Source: Chara braunii (lineage: Eukaryota; Streptophyta; Charophyceae; Charales; Characeae). Taken from it: a stretch of 39,302 bases of DNA. The notes beneath the pieces are model-generated. The model ran no database searches. It had not been told where the DNA came from and saw only the letters and a program-made list of their open reading frames with translations. Positions within the stretch are counted from its first letter, which is position 1, and each line of letters starts with the position of its first letter. The stretch lies in the NCBI GenBank assembly GCA_003427395.1, contig BFEA01000030.1:3353017-3392318 (forward strand), written 5' to 3'. The translations under genes were made by a program, and so were the position numbers. Below, one piece after another: positions 38,817 through 39,302 of the stretch.

Positions 38817-39302
38817 ATACAGAAGATCCGAGCAGAAATAGTTGATGGGGTCAAAAGAAACAAAACAAGACAAATCCTTTTTGTTATAATATGCAAATGA
38901 CGAGGTTGGGGACGACGGGACGTCACAATTCTACCCGGAACAGTACCAGGGCCATCACCCGGCTTCAATTTGATCAGAGGCAGGGTCCTCTCGCAGAGGC
39001 TCTTCCCCCGGGAGCCTGTGCCCAAAGGCCAGAAGGACATTCCCCAACCATAAGCCTATGCCCCCAACCTGAGGAGATAAACACACCCCTCCCCGAAATG
39101 ATGTCCCACTTGTCACTGAACATTCCACCACCATCTGCGGCTCTATTTCTCCCGCTTCCAGTTCCCAATGAGGCTCGGAGAACGTGGCTATTATTCCCCC
39201 ATATTGGATACCATCCTTGCCACTGTCCAATCCACCTGTAAAAGTGGAGAAAGGGAACACCAGAGGGGGCAGTCGGGAGAAAGCATTGGGGGGGGGGGGG
39301 GG
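38817..39302. other. unassigned DNA ending in a G-run
   Basis: Overlapping open frames on both strands (for example minus 38955-39260) lack motifs. The window ends in 15 G, possibly a contig-edge artefact. Confidence 0.4.

Overview
This 39.3 kb window looks like repeat-dominated nuclear DNA of a green-lineage eukaryote. The likeliest source is a charophyte alga such as Chara braunii. That is an inference: the Gag and Pol remnants at 7.0-11.7 kb and 29.5-36.0 kb resemble, from memory, proteins predicted in that genome, and the second element has a primer-binding site matching plant initiator tRNA-Met. No search was run. I see no intact host protein gene, rRNA, CRISPR array or bacterial-style operon. 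Almost everything recognisable is a transposable element, a foldback repeat, a tRNA-derived repeat or a microsatellite.

Layout. 0-4.6 kb: AT-rich DNA with a possible minus-strand coiled-coil coding remnant, a decayed LINE 3' fragment (+) and three foldback repeats. 4.6-7.0 kb: nothing recognised. 7.0-11.7 kb: a decayed Ty3/gypsy element (+) with Gag, protease, reverse transcriptase (RT), RNase H and the start of integrase; both RT catalytic aspartates examined are asparagine. 11.8-12.8 kb: a cluster of W-box cores and a nearly perfect 328-bp foldback. 13.1-14.6 kb: a second copy of the same LINE family (-). 14.8-15.7 kb: a long-arm inverted-repeat element enclosing a T-run/GC/A-run module, a 36-bp tandem repeat and a truncated U6 snRNA. 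16.9-19.3 kb: SINE-like copies and tandem tRNA-derived units. 19.4-20.3 kb: another foldback whose loop is a 533-base assembly gap. 20.5-24.0 kb: dispersed structured repeats flanking an AT-rich stretch that holds an array of about six short hairpins. 24.1-26.3 kb: a tRNA-like relic, a SINE, a foldback, an orphan ORF and a third LINE fragment (-). 26.5-27.0 kb: microsatellites.

27.1-37.4 kb: one complete LTR retrotransposon, a chromovirus, bounded by AAAAC target-site duplications. It has paired LTRs, a PBS, gag, protease, RT/RNase H, integrase and a C-terminal chromodomain, and is broken by several frameshifts and in-frame stops. Its leader carries a 38-bp Nextera mate-pair junction sequence, an assembly artefact, so the local structure there is unreliable. 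37.4-39.3 kb: SINE-like copies, hairpins and unassigned DNA ending in a G-run.

The most unusual material is structural rather than coding: the many long-arm foldback repeats, the hairpin array at 22.5-22.9 kb with partly compensated stem changes, and the U6-bearing inverted-repeat element.
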